Origin: Armatimonadota bacterium
Lineage (GTDB): Bacteria; Armatimonadota; Zipacnadia; Zipacnadales; UBA11051
Assembly: GCA_030612305.1 (NCBI GenBank)
Contig: JAUWOG010000119.1
Coordinates: 1-7,051 of the forward strand
Direction of reading: 5' to 3'
Length of the DNA stretch: 7,051 nt
Shown here: positions 6,160 to 7,051 of the stretch, one piece after another
How the letters are laid out: each line of letters begins with the position of its first letter
Numbering within the stretch: the first letter of the stretch is position 1
Notes under the pieces: generated by a model
What the model saw: the letters and a program-made list of their open reading frames with translations, nothing else
Told to the model about the DNA's origin: nothing
Database searches by the model: none
Translations under genes and position numbers: made by a program

Positions 6160-7051
6160 TCAGGCCCAACGCCATGGGAGCGCGGCTTCGGGTTGCCCCT
6201 CGTGCGCCACGTGTACCGGCTTGTCCTTGGTTTCGGCATCCCTGTGTCGAGGAGCTACGGCTCGGGAATCGGTGGGCGTCATCTTGGCTTCCACCTTGGG
6301 CTGGAGTGCGAGGTCAATAGGACCGAGGTCAACCGTCTCGCCGCCCCTGGCGGTGAGGTCAGCATGGTGGGTACCACCCTCGCCGGCCGGCGCCCAGACA
6401 AAGACCTCGTAATCCATGCCCCCGATTAAACCTTCGATGCTCCAGTCGCCGTGCTCGTCGGTTATCGTCTCCCAGTAGAAGTTGCTCTTGCCGACGCGCC
6501 GCAACAGCTTCAGACATGCCATCCCAGACCAGTGGGACGGTGGACGGAGGCTTACCTTGGCCCCTTCGACCGATTGGCCTTGCTTGTTGATGATCTTGCC
6601 GGTAGCTTTGCCCATTGGCTTCAGAAGCAGTCTGGGCTTCAAGCCCGCGTCGGGGTCAATCTTCTCGGCAGCGAATAACGGCTCCGTGGGATGGGCGGCG
6701 ACGATCCAGAGTGTTCCGCGCGCCGGCAGCCCGGTCACCTCGAAGTCTCCTGACTGGCCTACGACGAAGGGGTCTTGAAGCGGCGGGGCGAAGACCAGTG
6801 CGCCTGTGACTGGCTGCTGGCGCTCGTTGCCGACCCAGCCCTTCACGCTGCGTCCCTGCAGGTTGAAGCGCAACGGCGTTAGCTCCCGTTCCTCGCCGGG
6901 AGCAAGGTTGACGGCATGACTCAGTACGCACCAGTCATCGTCGAGGACAAAGTCCGTCTGCTTTCTGGTGAGCTGGAATCTGAGGGAGATTCCCGGGGGC
7001 AATGGGCCGGACGACATCTTGCCATGCTGGTCACTGCGCATCCGCACCAGG
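6160..7051 (-). CDS. Protein with tandem carboxypeptidase-regulatory-like beta-sandwich modules, N-terminus cut by window edge
   Basis: The frame is open at the window edge and ends at TGA 6162-6160, with about 297 codons visible. A GTG at 7047-7045 could serve as a start, but no ribosome binding site can be seen and the sequence begins inside what looks like a module, so the true start is probably outside. Counting from that GTG, APGEERELTPLRFNL (49-63) looks like the last strands of a first module. A second runs from about 66 to 145: the GxV strand, the QPVTGALV loop (78-85) and GDFEVTGLP (100-108). A third runs from about 147 to 250: GKATGKIINKQGQSVEGAKV (146-165), then TDEHGDWSIEGL (196-207) and the closing VDLGPIDLALQP. 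This is the pattern of CarboxypepD_reg-like domains, which act as structural, often extracellular, modules in larger proteins. The tail after about residue 255 is charged, His-rich and probably unstructured. What the missing N-terminal part encodes is unknown. Confidence 0.82.
   Translation of the reverse strand, partial: LVRMRSDQHGKMSSGPLPPGISLRFQLTRKQTDFVLDDDWCVLSHAVNLAPGEERELTPLRFNLQGRSVKGWVGNERQQPVTGALVFAPPLQDPFVVGQSGDFEVTGLPARGTLWIVAAHPTEPLFAAEKIDPDAGLKPRLLLKPMGKATGKIINKQGQSVEGAKVSLRPPSHWSGMACLKLLRRVGKSNFYWETITDEHGDWSIEGLIGGMDYEVFVWAPAGEGGTHHADLTARGGETVDLGPIDLALQPKVEAKMTPTDSRAVAPRHRDAETKDKPVHVAHEGQPEAALPWRWA

Noticed and set aside
6100..6429. A plus-strand frame of 109 codons opposite the beta-sandwich gene
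   Set aside because: Beyond about 6165 it is simply the complement of a well-supported minus-strand gene; only its first 70 bases look coding, and these are noted separately as a finding.

Overview
The window reads almost entirely on the minus strand. It is G+C-rich, with strong AAGGAGG-type ribosome binding sites in front of three of the genes. Reading in the direction of transcription (high to low coordinates), the order is: (1) the C-terminal part of a protein with tandem carboxypeptidase-regulatory-like beta-sandwich modules (7051-6160, start outside the window); (2) about 470 bases without a convincing gene, holding a good sigma70-type promoter; (3) a 1048-residue protein made of an N-terminal DUF5107-type, galactose-mutarotase-like domain, a small beta-sandwich and a long TPR array (5688-2542); (4) a compact, divergent Gfo/Idh/MocA-type oxidoreductase of 299 residues (2489-1590); (5) a possible small lipoprotein (1569-1279); (6) a second largely non-coding stretch; (7) a secreted protein of unknown family with a clean signal peptide (996 to beyond position 1).

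The organism is a bacterium. DUF5107-TPR proteins, sugar-type Gfo/Idh/MocA proteins, regulatory-like beta-sandwich modules and many exported proteins of unknown function together fit a free-living polysaccharide user such as Armatimonadota, Planctomycetota or a related lineage. No rRNA, tRNA or other phylogenetic marker is present, so this is only an inference.

The best-supported functional unit is DUF5107-TPR plus oxidoreductase. The two genes are co-directional, 52 bases apart, each with its own strong ribosome binding site, and the promoter at 5800-5828 lies upstream of the pair. A cytoplasmic sugar-binding or sugar-modifying mutarotase-fold protein next to a sugar-type dehydrogenase suggests carbohydrate processing, but the substrate cannot be read from the sequence. 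The flanking genes encode an exported protein and a beta-sandwich protein and need not belong to the same unit.

There is no CRISPR array, insertion sequence, prophage gene, tRNA or rRNA in the window. Nothing here is clearly a new molecular system. The items most worth a second look are the oxidoreductase that lacks the usual glycine-rich loop, the unrecognised six-cysteine secreted protein, and the coding-like sequence just past the stop codon at 6160-6162.
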